Shown: positions 36,634 to 47,189 of the stretch, one piece after another
How the letters are laid out: each line of letters opens with the position of its first letter
Position numbering within the stretch: the stretch's first letter is position 1
Assembly: GCA_022497155.1 (NCBI GenBank)
Contig: MU385710.1
Span: forward strand, 992,001-1,056,000
Source: Whalleya microplaca
Taxonomy: Eukaryota > Ascomycota > Sordariomycetes > Xylariales > Xylariaceae
DNA: 64,000 nt
Direction of reading: 5' to 3'
Notes under the pieces: model-generated
What the model saw: only the letters and a program-made list of their open reading frames with translations
Database searches by the model: none
What the model was told of the DNA's origin: nothing
Translations under genes and position numbers: made by a program

Positions 36634-37623
36634 ATGCATCCCGCCCTCGCCCCTCTCACCGGCGCCCTCAGCCTCAGCCTCAGCCTCCTCCTCACGCTCC
36701 CGCTCCCCGCGCACGCAGCGCGCGCCTCCTCCAAGCCTGCGAACGCGATCGCGCTCTCGGAGGTGCAATCGCTGACGCTGCGCGGGGCCGGCGCTTCGAC
36801 GACGCACCGGCGGGTATCCGCGATCCCACAACTACGCTGCGTGTCCGCCCCCGCCGTCTGCCGCCTGCACGAGATCGACGTGATGCGCTGCACGAACCAG
36901 GGCGCCGGCTACGCCGCCGAGGACGTCCAGTGGTCGTGCGTCGCGCCGCTGCCGCCCGAGCTCAAGCTCGGCTCCACGGACGTGATATGCGAGGGGTACT
37001 CGGGCCCCGACGACCCCTTGGTGCTGAAGGGCAGCTGCGGCGTCGAGTATCGCCTCGTGCTCACGGCCGAGGGCGAGAGGAGGTTCCCGGATGTCGCGAA
37101 GGGGAAGGGGTCGTGGGGTAGAGGGGGAGGGGGAGGGGGAGGGGGTGGTCAGGGTTGGGATATCAGTGCTGTCTTGTTCGGGATCATCTTCGTCGCCGTA
37201 CTTCTCTGGCTCCTCTACAGCGCCTTCTTCTCCGCGGTCGAGAACGGCCACAGACGGCCCCCTGCTGCCCAGCGGCGGCGCCCGAGGAATTTCTGGGGTG
37301 GAGGGGGCGGCGGGTTTGATCCCGGCTTCGGGCCCGGTGGAGGAGGAGGTGGCGGCTTCGATGATCCGCCGCCGCCGTACTCCAAGTACGGGTCCTCGCA
37401 GTACCAGCAGGGCTGGCGGCCCGGCTTCTGGAGCGGTATGCTCGGTGGTGCGGCGGCGGGGTACGCGGCGGGGAATCGAAATACTCGACGGGAGCAACCG
37501 CAGAACTACGGGAGTAGCTGGGGCGCGGGTCCGTCGGGCTCGTCTTCTTCGGGCTCGGGCTCGGGATCTACGTCCTCGGCCAGGTATGAGAGTACGGGGT
37601 TCGGGTCGACGAGCCGGAGATAG
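36634..37623 (+). CDS. SARAF: SARAF-like store-operated calcium entry regulator (TMEM66 family)
   Basis: ER membrane protein; in animals SARAF dampens store-operated calcium entry. Fungi carry a homologous family whose role is less studied. It is 329 aa and intronless. I chose the ATG at 36634 because it has a good context (GCACCATG) and opens a signal peptide, LSLSLSLLLTLPLPAHAARA. The luminal domain (about 45-150) contains the Cys-rich family core, including IPQLRCVSAPAVCRLHEID, RCTNQGAGYAAEDVQWSC and CGVEYRLVLT. One transmembrane helix (about 176-200, ISAVLFGIIFVAVLLWLLYS) follows a Gly tract. The cytosolic tail is Gly/Pro/Ser-rich with a PPPPYSKYG stretch. An upstream in-frame ATG at 36415 would add 73 residues and bury the signal peptide, so I reject it. 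Confidence 0.87.
   Translation: MHPALAPLTGALSLSLSLLLTLPLPAHAARASSKPANAIALSEVQSLTLRGAGASTTHRRVSAIPQLRCVSAPAVCRLHEIDVMRCTNQGAGYAAEDVQWSCVAPLPPELKLGSTDVICEGYSGPDDPLVLKGSCGVEYRLVLTAEGERRFPDVAKGKGSWGRGGGGGGGGGQGWDISAVLFGIIFVAVLLWLLYSAFFSAVENGHRRPPAAQRRRPRNFWGGGGGGFDPGFGPGGGGGGGFDDPPPPYSKYGSSQYQQGWRPGFWSGMLGGAAAGYAAGNRNTRREQPQNYGSSWGAGPSGSSSSGSGSGSTSSARYESTGFGSTSRR
37120..37148 (+). other. potential G-quadruplex in SARAF coding strand
   Basis: Four runs of five G separated by single A (GGGGGAGGGGGAGGGGGA and on) encode the Gly tract just before the membrane helix. The run spacing fits the usual four-tract quadruplex pattern on the coding strand and so in the mRNA. Confidence 0.6.
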
Positions 37624-38887
37624 ATCGATGAGCAGAGCTGGGTGCTGGGTGGATGGGTGCTGCTGTTTCTGTGCGCATTGAGCGTACGGAATACGTTGGA
37701 AGCCTACCACCACCCACGTACTCACGCGGCCTCTTTAACGCTAGCGTCGCTCGGGATGTCTGACGATGGGAGCGGAAGGCGACTGCGCCGAGGCTATTGC
37801 TAGGGCGGAGCATCTGGACATAAAAAGTCATTGATAGCAAGCATAGAAGCGTTCCGAGTTACAGATACAAGACCCCTGGACACGATATCCAGGCGGCATG
37901 AAATCTACCTACATACAGAGTTCGTAGGAATATAAAGCCGACAGGCTATGCGATGACTTATGACTAGCACATGAGCATATCAAGACATTAATATCACAAA
38001 ATAGAAGATGATTTAGACCACAGATCACGGGTAGACAGACGTGCACGATATATCACAGCCTCTTCTTCTCTTCGTAGCCATTGATTGCAATTAATTGATT
38101 GCACGTATTTGCTTCACTCTGCTCTGCTCTGCTTTGCTTTGCTTTGCTATCTCATTTCTATCCTGTGCCACGCGCGTGTCCGTGTGTTTGTCTGCTTGCA
38201 AATCGTAGTTCACTGACTGACTGACTGGTATGTACAGCTCAGAAGAAGCAGAAGAGGAAGGTAGGTTACCTAGCCTAGCTTCTTCATCTCTCCTCTCTCC
38301 CCTCCTTCACCCCCCTTTCTCTCTCCCTCCACCACCACCCCTTCGCTCCGTCTGTCTCTGCCTCCGTCTCCGTCTCTCCTAAGCCAAAGGCAAATTAGCA
38401 CGCACCGAGGCTTCAAACGGCGTTATCGAAGACCTCGCCTCGCCTCGTCTCCCGTCTTTCCCCAAATGTCCGCGCGAAATACATTTCGCAACGCAACGAC
38501 TGGAAGTAACAATGAAGAGAAGAGGAAGGAAGAATAATCGAAAAAGAAAAAAGCTGCGCTCTCTTAAAACGCGGTGGTGGTGCTCGCGTCCGTGAATCAA
38601 TCCTAATATGTACACATACACACATCGACTCTTACACAAGGGGCCCTCTCCCTTCCCCTTCCCCCCTGCCCCTTTCCCCCTTGGCCCTGTCCCTGGCCCT
38701 CTGCCTCTCCCTCGTCCTACTACCCCAAATACAAACTCTTCTGATGGCTGCTGCTGTTGCTAATTGTACAAAGCATGTGTGAGGAAATGCTCATGCTCAT
38801 GCTCTCATCCGGCTGCTGCGGATTTATATGATGGTTCGATATTGTAAACTGTAAACTGTAAACTGTGATGAAACGTCCGGGCGTAAT
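37624..38887. other. intergenic between convergent SARAF and BRE1 genes
   Basis: Shared 3' flank. It contains CTCTG/CTTTG simple repeats (about 38116-38148), a CT-rich stretch (38280-38380), a C-rich stretch (38640-38710) and TGTAAAC repeats (about 38842-38868). No gene was recognised. Confidence 0.7.
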
Positions 38888-41569
38888 CTATAGGTGGACG
38901 GCCATAGCATCCGACTTGTCAAACGCCCGGTTGCACGCCGGACACTTGCGCATCCGGTTCTGGATCCTGTCGTCGACGCACCCGCGGCAGAAGATGTGCC
39001 CGCAGGTCCGCAGGGCCGTGTTTTTGAAGTCCTTCTTGCAAATCGAACACGTTGCCATGCTCTAAAGAAGAAAAAAACAAATCATCATCAGCCAACTCAA
39101 TATCATATAACACAATCTGCAATCTGGTAACTGCACTTACGCGTAGCATTTCTTCCTCCTCCGAGGAGTTGCTCAGGCACTTCGACCTCCACTTATCGCG
39201 GTCTTTCGATGCGGACTCGAGGCGCACTCTCAACTTCTCTGCTTCGGTTTCGAGGGTGGCGGTTCGCTCTCTCGCTATGGCGGTGGTCGAGTCCTTCGAC
39301 TTGGCCAGGTTCGTCAGCTCGGAAACTTGTTGCTTCAGCGCATCGCAGCGCCGCGATATGTCGTTATTGGACATGTCTAACTTCCGGTTCTCGGTCATGA
39401 GGGTGACATTTGTCTGCTTCATATCGGCCAGCTGCTTGTCTAGGTTGGTGACCAGCGTTCGGTTGTGGGCTTCGACTTCCTTGAGCTGAGAGATGATCTC
39501 GGAGCTTTTCCCATTTTGTGATCGTAAGCGCTTGATCTCCTCTGCCTTGCCATCCGCATCTTTGCGGGCGCTGAAGTACTTCTGATCCGCTTTGCTTTTT
39601 TCGGCGATGGCCAAAGCCAAACGGTCTTCCATGACCACGTGATCCATGATCTTTTTGTGCGCAAGAGCCTGGAACCTCTTCACGGCGTTCGTCATGCCTG
39701 GCAATTCCCTCTCGATCGAGTCGTAGTCTTTCATCAGCTTCTTGCACTTTTCACGGAGCTCCTCCAAAGGCAGCGCATCGATATCTGGTTGTGGTGTCAT
39801 GTCAACGTCCTCACTAGGTTGCAGTCGCTGTAATTCAGATTCTAGAGCAGCAATCCGGTCCTCCTTCGCGCTCACTAGTTCCTTCATCAACTCCAGAGCC
39901 GACCTTTCTTGCTCCTTGCTGGCCTTCAGCATTGTCACGTCAGCGTGAAGTTCATCTCTCGCGGACCTGACTCGCGCTAGAGTGGTGTCAGCTTGTTGAA
40001 GCTGATCCTCAAGCTCGACGATCAGCGCCTGAGCTTCATGCTCAACTTTCTGGCGACTTGACTCTTGTTCCGTTTCCAACTTCTTATTGGTTAATCTGAG
40101 ATTCTTGTTATCCCCGTCCAAGATATTAATTTTCTTTATAAGCTCCTCGTGTTGACTCTTGAAAAGCCTGAAAACCTCGGTGCGCGAGTAGTCTTCGTCG
40201 GTAAGATTCGTCAGTCGGGTCTGTGCCGAGGTGAGTTCCTCTTGTAAATTCTTGTTGTGCGCCAATGCTGCTTCTAGCTGGTCCTTTTGCTTTTCTGTCA
40301 CAGCCGCAGCCTCGCGCAGGGCCAATTGCAATGCCTCGCTATTGGCATTACTTTGGTCATCAGCCATGCCATTCTCCAGGTCGGGACTTAGAGAAGCTTT
40401 AGCAGTCGCATGGGCAAGGGCTTGCTGTTCGAGTTTTTGGACCTGGGCACTCTTTACACGGTCGAGCTTTCTTTCGGCCTTCATATATCTAAGGGTCGCA
40501 GTATTAAGCTGGTCAGACAGACTATCCTTATCAGCACTGAGGCGGTCGAGCTTGACGAGGAAATCCTTCTGGTTCGCTAATAGCGCATTGACCTGCGCCT
40601 CTAGACTATTAACGTTGGGCACGATCTGGCCCCGGTTTCCACTGAGACGGGTGAACAAAGCCTCCAGTATCTTTTTTACGGATGAGGACTTTTCGTTTAG
40701 GTGCGACTCGAATTCCTCCAGGTCCTTGAAATGGGTATGTGTGGGAAATGGCTGTTCTAACTAGCAAGTCAGCAAGCTGGTGGCAAGGGTGCCCAGGATG
40801 TATCACTTTTACCGTCAGATCCAGGTTGATAAGGCACTGTCCCTTCGGCCATGAGCTCTATTTCTTGTAATAACTGGTATTCAATCAGCACTCCCGGACT
40901 ACATGATCGAGAGATGATCGACGACTGCCGTATGCCAGACTTACTTGGACCCACCACGCGTCGATGATTCGGAGGTGGTCATTGTGGTGAGTGCATCGCT
41001 TTATAAATTCGGCAAGCCGGGCCTCTAAGGTGCTCTTCTCTCGCTTGTATTCAAGCATCTGCCGGTAGATGGCATCCTTTTGGTACTCCTAACCAAACCA
41101 AGATCTGTCAGCGATTCCATTCCCTTCATATGCCATATTGGATAGCGCGAATATACGTAATGATGAGGTGACTCGGACCAGGCTGCACAGTCAAGCGCGG
41201 GACGATTTCAGAAAGCATAGGAGAATGGCAGTAGCATTCGATGCTGATGACAACAGAGCCACACATCAGTACTGGGATTGTGAGTAGAGCGTCCCGATGA
41301 CAACCTGAACCTGAGGCTACGAAGGTCTCGTGCACACTTGGGTGGAGCCAGGCAAAGTTGGGGGGCATTGGTGGCAACGGGTGTGTATAGGGTGATAGGG
41401 TGATTTGGTGGATGTGGTGATATGGCTGTCGGAGACTTACCTCGATCCAGTTTTCTTCTTTCATTTCGGCGTCTTCTTTCGATTTGCTGCTTCCGTTGAC
41501 AGCCTGTCGCTTGCTCGGAGGAGCGATGTCATCAACACTGCCGAAGGCAGATCTTTTGCGATCTTCCAT
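38888..41569 (-). CDS. bre1: BRE1, E3 ubiquitin ligase for histone H2B
   Basis: With Rad6 it monoubiquitylates H2B during transcription, which promotes H3K4 and H3K79 methylation in the nucleus. Five exons (41569-41441, 41088-40945, 40873-40813, 40756-39141, 39061-38888) join in frame to 707 aa, the normal family length. The N-terminus [20 protein letters not shown] matches the fungal family start. The centre is almost all coiled coil. The C-terminal RING, encoded by the last exon (residues 651-707), shows [39 protein letters not shown] and [12 protein letters not shown]. All zinc ligands are present. All four introns have GT-AG ends. The first is unusually long (352 bp) and the last (79 bp) separates the RING exon. 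It is divergent from BDP1. Confidence 0.95.
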
Positions 41570-42445
41570 CTTGATGCGAGTGGAAAAAGGCGCAGTTGTC
41601 GGAGAGGCGGATAGAGGCATCAGAAGGAAGGGCGGGATGTTGATGGCAGGGCAAGCGGTTGGCGTGGCGTGGCGTGAAGGTGAAGGTGAAGGGCAGACAG
41701 ACACCGAATGGATCGGCGGAAAAGGAGTGCTGCTTGCAATGGCGTGAATGAACACACAAAGCTCCGGGTGGGTGAAGAGTACAGATAGCTCTGTATTTCT
41801 AGAATACCATTCCTGCGAGAGACGAAGGGCTTGCTTTTGGCGCCTGAAAAGCAAATTGTATGGTCAGGGAACGGGTTGGAAGGGGAGAAAAAGATGAAGG
41901 GAAAAGTAGATAAGTGTGCTGAAGTAATGGAGGAGAAAACAGCCAGGCCGGGCTCCAGGAGGTGTACAGTACTTAGAACGGTTACTTGGTAAAGTAGAAC
42001 GATTTTTCGAAGTTGACTGCAGGCGCAGGACACGTACTAGTCCCAATGGGGACGATTAGCTGATACCGATAAGCATTTCGGTGTGGACCGTGCGCCTTCT
42101 GCCTCTTGGGTCTTGGCGTGTGTTTCTTGGCGTGTGCCTCTGCGCTGCTTCCTCCTCGCAAACTTGCAAAAAAATCCACTTTATTATTATCTCTCCCCCC
42201 CACCTGCCCACCTCAATATATTCATTCCTCTTTGCAACCTACCCACCACACAAACCTACAACACATCTACAACACATCGACACATCCGACAAACACCACG
42301 AGAGACACTGAGTCAATTGTTTTTGTCTTATTCTACGTACTGCGTCCAGCCCCCCGTGAACGTGTCCCTTTGTATGGTTTGGGAGGAGAATGCACAGACG
42401 AAACAACTATCAAGCGTAGTAACCCAGGGCACCCAATAGCCAGCC
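41570..42445. promoter_or_regulatory. bidirectional BRE1/BDP1 promoter region
   Basis: 876 bp lie between the divergent start codons of BRE1 (41569, minus) and BDP1 (42446, plus). The BDP1 side has a pyrimidine-rich leader (about 42180-42250), common for fungal transcription starts. Several short upstream ATGs exist in the BDP1 leader. I cannot place transcription-factor sites with confidence. Confidence 0.6.
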
Positions 42446-44320
42446 ATGAGTTCTATGCTCAAGAAGACCGGAGGCTTGTCCTTCAAGCCGAAGGTCCCAG
42501 GCCGACGACCAGGTACAGGAGCAGGAGCAAGAACAGGAACAGCCCCGCCATCACAACCGCCCGCTTCTTCGGCGTCTACTACAACAACCCGAGCTCCCAC
42601 CGCGGAGACATCGTCAGAAAATCCGACACCGGCTCCTTCAGCCCCTCCTCCCACTGCCTCGGTCGAATCGCCCAGTCATGGAGTCAGAGTCACACCGAAG
42701 GAACCACAGAAAGAGACAGCAAAGCAGAAAGCACCAGTAGAGAAACCAGCAATACAGACTCAGCCCACAGCCGCGGTTCAACCTACACCAGAACCTACAA
42801 TTCCGCCGCCGACCACCAGCGCTTCCGTGCCCATCGAAGCGCCTCCGCCCCCACCGTCCTCAGCCTCAACCTCAACTCCAGCTCCAGCTGAGCAAGCAAT
42901 CCCAGCTACGCCGACACCTGAAACAATTACAGCGAGAGACCGACCGACTGCCAATATCGACCAATCTCCAATCGCCAAAACCCCCGCTGCTCCTCCTGCC
43001 ACCGCGCAACGTAACTCTGCTCCGAAACTCCCTACACCGAAACCATCTGGTCGAACGAGAAGTGCGGCCAAGCCGTCGACCGCAGCTCCATCTTCAACCC
43101 CTGTTCCCGAGACAACTAACGTTGAACCAAGTGATGAGCCTGCCAATACCGTCGCAAAAAGGAAGAAACTATCTCGCAAGCGCAAACCCACTACGACTGA
43201 CGACGACGTTGTCACAGGAAGCTCAGCACCAAAGAGGATACGCTTCCGTAGAAAGGCGCCTGCTACGACCGAGGAGGATGCTGAAGGAGCAGAAACAAGG
43301 GAAACAGAGGAAGCAGGCGAGGGAGGAACTTCCCAGGTCAAGAGAAGCTTCAGACGCCGGAGACGATCCCCGACACCTGAAGATGCCGAAACTCAAACAG
43401 TTGACCATAAAACTATGAAAGTTGGTGACTTGACCAAAGACTTAGGAATTGGCAAGAAATTCAAACATGCAGATGCCATCGCCGAACGCGCGCGGCAACA
43501 TCGTGCCGCATATCGACTGAAGAGGCTGGAAAAACAAAAGCGCGCTTTGGGCTTCGTTGCCGACGGCGAGGATTCGGCCTCGCGCGCAGGTACTCCCGCG
43601 GAAGGACAGGAGGGCCGAGGCGGTCCCAACGCGGCCAAGTCGGGCGAGGGCGTAGGCGCAGCAGCCACGACGCAATCCGTCGGCTACGAAGTGGTGAACG
43701 GGCAGATCATCATCAACCAGCAATCGCTGATGGTGGACCGGCACGCGGCGCACCGGGACAATATGTCGTCGCTCGAGACGGTCGAGGAGGACGAGTTCAC
43801 GCACCTAACCACCTCCGCCTCGTACATGCGCGAGTCGCGGCGGACAGGCCCCAACCACTGGACGGACGACGACACGGAGAAGTTCTACCGGTACCTGAAG
43901 ATGTTCGGGACGGACTTCGAGAGCATCGCGTCGATGTTCCCGCACAAGACGCGGCGCGCCGTGAAACTCAAGTTCAACCGCGAGGAGGCGGCGCGCCCCC
44001 GCCGCGTCGACGCCGCCGTCATGGTCCGCGGCGCCAAGCCCGTCGCGATCGACATCGAGGAGTACAAGAGCTTCCAGCACCAGTGGCAGGCCCCCGACGC
44101 CATCATGGCCGACCACGCCAAGCTCGTCGCCGAGCACGAGGATGACCTCCAGCGCCTGCGCGCCGACCGCCGCGCCGCCGGCTTGCTTGATGAGGAGGAG
44201 GAGGGTGCGGGAGGAACCAATGGCGAAACTGGTGAGCGGAGCCTTCGGACGCCTGCTCCTGATACCGACGACGTGGCGGCGGAGGCCGAGGCTCAGCAGG
44301 GGGAGGCCGTCCCGGCCTAG
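42446..44320 (+). CDS. bdp1: BDP1 (TFIIIB B'' subunit)
   Basis: Subunit of TFIIIB, which with TBP and Brf1 recruits RNA polymerase III to tRNA and 5S genes and helps open the promoter. It is 624 aa in a single exon. Residues 1-250 are a low-complexity Pro/Thr/Ser/Ala linker followed by basic clusters (KRKKLSRKRK, KRIRFRRK, RSFRRRRRS) that look like nuclear signals. A conserved KVGDLTKDLGIGKKFKHADA segment is near 320-345. The family's SANT domain is at about 468-518: NHWTDDDTEKFYRYLKMFGT, FESIASMFPHKTRR, VKLKFNREE. The C-terminal tail is acidic. The start context GCCATGA is good. The stop is followed by an AGATCT-type repeat. Confidence 0.94.
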   Translation: MSSMLKKTGGLSFKPKVPGRRPGTGAGARTGTAPPSQPPASSASTTTTRAPTAETSSENPTPAPSAPPPTASVESPSHGVRVTPKEPQKETAKQKAPVEKPAIQTQPTAAVQPTPEPTIPPPTTSASVPIEAPPPPPSSASTSTPAPAEQAIPATPTPETITARDRPTANIDQSPIAKTPAAPPATAQRNSAPKLPTPKPSGRTRSAAKPSTAAPSSTPVPETTNVEPSDEPANTVAKRKKLSRKRKPTTTDDDVVTGSSAPKRIRFRRKAPATTEEDAEGAETRETEEAGEGGTSQVKRSFRRRRRSPTPEDAETQTVDHKTMKVGDLTKDLGIGKKFKHADAIAERARQHRAAYRLKRLEKQKRALGFVADGEDSASRAGTPAEGQEGRGGPNAAKSGEGVGAAATTQSVGYEVVNGQIIINQQSLMVDRHAAHRDNMSSLETVEEDEFTHLTTSASYMRESRRTGPNHWTDDDTEKFYRYLKMFGTDFESIASMFPHKTRRAVKLKFNREEAARPRRVDAAVMVRGAKPVAIDIEEYKSFQHQWQAPDAIMADHAKLVAEHEDDLQRLRADRRAAGLLDEEEEGAGGTNGETGERSLRTPAPDTDDVAAEAEAQQGEAVPA

Positions 44321-44495
44321 ATCTAGATCTAGACCTAGGCAGGTAGGTGATGGTGGCAAGCAATTGTGTTATATTTGTCTTTTGATACCCCGTTTCCTTG
44401 CTTTTCCTTTTTTGCTTGCACACCGTTTCCTAAGGGGACTACGACGAGACGACTTAAGTAGGGGCCAACTGCGGTTTACCGGGTTGCTGGGTAGA

Positions 44496-44530
<35 letters not shown>

Positions 44531-45473
44531 TGCAGGTCCAGCGATGCGATGCGATGTGTTTATATATAAAAGGGGCGGAGGAATGAGTGAGGAGGGTGGT
44601 GCTGGATGCTTATCTAGATGATCTATCCCATCCTCGGATACTCGAGCTGAGCTATCTGATCGGAATATTCTGCTCTATGGCCCCCATCGAGGGTGGAAAC
44701 TGTATAGATAGATAGACTATGCAGAAGCAAGCATGCGAATGATCACGAAATACAAGACTTGACTAAGTACGCATCACGTACACACACATATATGTATTAT
44801 TCCGTAGCAGCGTAGCCCATCGCGAATAGACGGATAGATAGATAAGCCTAGTAAGTGTGGCTCGCTCTCGCTCGTTCATATCTATTACACCGTATACCGT
44901 AGGGAGCCATCATCTTCATCTCAATCAAAAAGCGGTGCCAAATTGCGTTCATATAATTTCATTTTTTTGGAGTTTTTCTCCTGGCCTACGTATCTGTCCT
45001 ACCTACGGGAAAACGTAAACTTCACCACGTTATGCCGTGCTGTGTCCCAGACTCACTCCCATCCACCCATCCATCATACCATCCACCCGTCACGAGAGAG
45101 CGCGCATGCATGCATGTATGTTCGGGGAGAAGGAAAAGTGGGTAGGGGTAGGGTAGTAGTAGTCAAGAGAGGGCCTTCGCGAAATCATCAAATCTTTCTC
45201 TTCTTTCTCTCTCTCCTCACACGCCCTTGACTGATCCATCGTGTTGAGTCGAGTGAAGAAACAATCATCACAAGGGAGAAGAAAAGAAGGAAGCGAGCTT
45301 ATTAGTTTGTGTGCCAGGTGCGAAGATGGGAGGGAAGAGGGACGGAAATTTCGGGATATCGTAAAAGTGAACATGGAGAAATGGGTTGTCTGATCTGCCA
45401 GTGAAAAGTGTGAGTGTAGTCGGTGTGTGACTTGCTCATTCATGGCAATCCAGACAGAGAGAGCTGCAGGTAA
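44321..45473. other. intergenic between convergent BDP1 and RAD23
   Basis: Shared 3' flank. It contains AGATCT repeats just after the BDP1 stop, a 7-bp array (44496-44530), GATA-type repeats near 44,705 and 44,830-44,845, and CATC/CCAT repeats near 45,058-45,090. No gene was recognised. Confidence 0.7.
44496..44530. repeat. GGGATAC x 5 tandem repeat
   Basis: Five perfect copies of GGGATAC head to tail, about 175 bp downstream of the BDP1 stop codon. Confidence 0.95.
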
Positions 45474-47189
45474 CTACTCGTTCTGCGGCGGGTCGTCATC
45501 CTCGGGCTGGTCGAACAGGAGGTTCGCGGCCAGTTCCTCGTTCTTGTCGCAGGCGAAATATGCCTGGATCGCCGCGTCTCGGTCGAATCCCAATCGACAT
45601 AACTACACCTGGTCAGCTAGCTGTCCGTATGGTAGCGACTAAACAGAGTCATAACTCACGTTCTCGATGGCATCACGCTCTTCCTCAGTCACACTGATGG
45701 CCTGAGCACCGGGCGGCAGCGGCGCATCGTCATCACCAGTCTCACCCAACAGATTCAGGAACTGGTCGGGGTTCTGCGCAATGAGCTGGGCAAGTTGAGG
45801 GTTGCCGGCACCAAGTTGCTGCAGGATGGGCTCGAGCATCTGCGGTTGCTGTTGGACGACCTGTCGGAGCTGCTGGAATTGAGCGTTGTTACGCAGAAAG
45901 TCCAAGTTGCCCAGATCTCGTCCACCAGGTCCGCCACTTGCTGCGACGGCGGCGGCGGCAGCAGCAGCTTGGGCATTGGCACCGGCTGCTCTAGCGCCGC
46001 CACCTCCTCCTCCTCCTCGAGACTGTTGTTGCGCAGCGAGATCGAAGAGGTTGACATTTCCACCCTCGGCTTCGCCCTCAGCAGGCTGGCTAGCAGCAGC
46101 AGGAGGCGCTGCAGCTCCAGCACCCGCTGCCGGAGATGCAGCAGCGGCAGCAGCTGGTTGCTGGGACTGACGGGCACTTTCGGGGATGCCCTATACAACG
46201 TTCATTAGTTGACTCGAGCGCAGTGGGAGCAGGAGCAGCTCCATCAAACTTACAGTCAACAGATACTCAACAGCACGATCCGGGTTGAAGAAGGCAGCGC
46301 GCAGGGCGGCTTCGATTTGGGATCGCTCGAATCCCATCGCCTCCAGGTTGGAGACGACGCCTTCTCGGTCAGCACCCAGAGCCATGGAATTATCGCTCAG
46401 GCCTTGGCTGCTGGTGGCGGCAGGTGCAGGCGACGGTGTGGACGGAACAGCAGCTCCAGTACTCGAGGCATGAGATGGTGCAGCCGGAACAGCAGGCGTG
46501 GCAACTGGTGCGCGGGCAGGTGTTTCGGGAACACTGCTGCTAGACGAGGCGGCGGCTGCAGCAGCCGGAGCTGGCTTGGGCTTGGGCAACGTCAGCAGAG
46601 ATCCGCGTAGGCAAGCAAACTTGTGTATAGGTCATGTCATACCTTGTTCACCATGCAAACAACAAATCCCTTCTCCTCGATCTTGTATTTCTCGACGGGG
46701 TCCTCATCCTTGAGGATTTTGCCTAGGTAGGCCTGTATCAGCAATGGCGCCCCCGCAGAGCACCTGTAGTAGACAAATGCGAATAGAGTAGGAAAAGCAT
46801 ACCGGAGTAGATGAGCTTCTGGGCCTTGGGATCCCATCCCTTCTCGTCAGAGATTCTCTGTTTCACAGCCGATACCTTTCTGCACGTTAGATTCACAGGC
46901 TTCACAGGCTTCACAGGCTTCACAGGCTTCACAGGCGTCGGCAACGGAGTTAGGGTGGGGTGTTTGTCGATGGCCGGCGGACGACAGGATGACGACATAC
47001 AAGATCGGTAGGCTCGACATCGAGCGTGAACTTCTGTTGCTTCAGATCCTATGCGCACATGTCAATATTAGTCATTTGCATCGACGACAGCGACGGGCAT
47101 TAAGATGGGACGGGCAGAGCAGACAGCTTTCGCCGGCCCAGCCTGATCGCCAGCATTTTGGTTTGGCATACCTTGAAAGTGACCTTCAT
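45474..47189 (-). CDS. rad23: RAD23, UBL-UBA proteasome shuttle and NER factor
   Basis: It carries ubiquitylated proteins to the proteasome and stabilises Rad4/XPC in nucleotide-excision repair. Seven exons (47189-47172, 47048-47001, 46875-46803, 46722-46643, 46580-46254, 46190-45660, 45602-45474) join in frame to 401 aa. The ubiquitin-like domain is at 1-73 (starts MKVTFK, then [30 protein letters not shown]). UBA1 is at about 143-182 ([17 protein letters not shown]). Ala/Gly linkers follow, then the XPC-binding domain at about 275-336 ([18 protein letters not shown]) and UBA2 at about 345-392 ([20 protein letters not shown]), with an acidic C-terminus. The first coding exon is only 18 bp and is confirmed by the ubiquitin fold start. 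All introns are GT-AG. The 3' splice site of exon 5 could be 6 bp further on. Confidence 0.95.
46892..46936. repeat. TTCACAGGC x 5 repeat inside a RAD23 intron
   Basis: Five perfect 9-bp copies within the second RAD23 intron (47000-46876), ending about 17 bp from the 3' splice site at 46876. The plus-strand sequence is TTCACAGGC. Confidence 0.95.

Noticed and set aside
36832..37725. 297-codon minus-strand open frame opposite SARAF
   Set aside because: It is an Arg/Pro-rich shadow of a GC-rich gene with no domain, and it overlaps a recognised family member.
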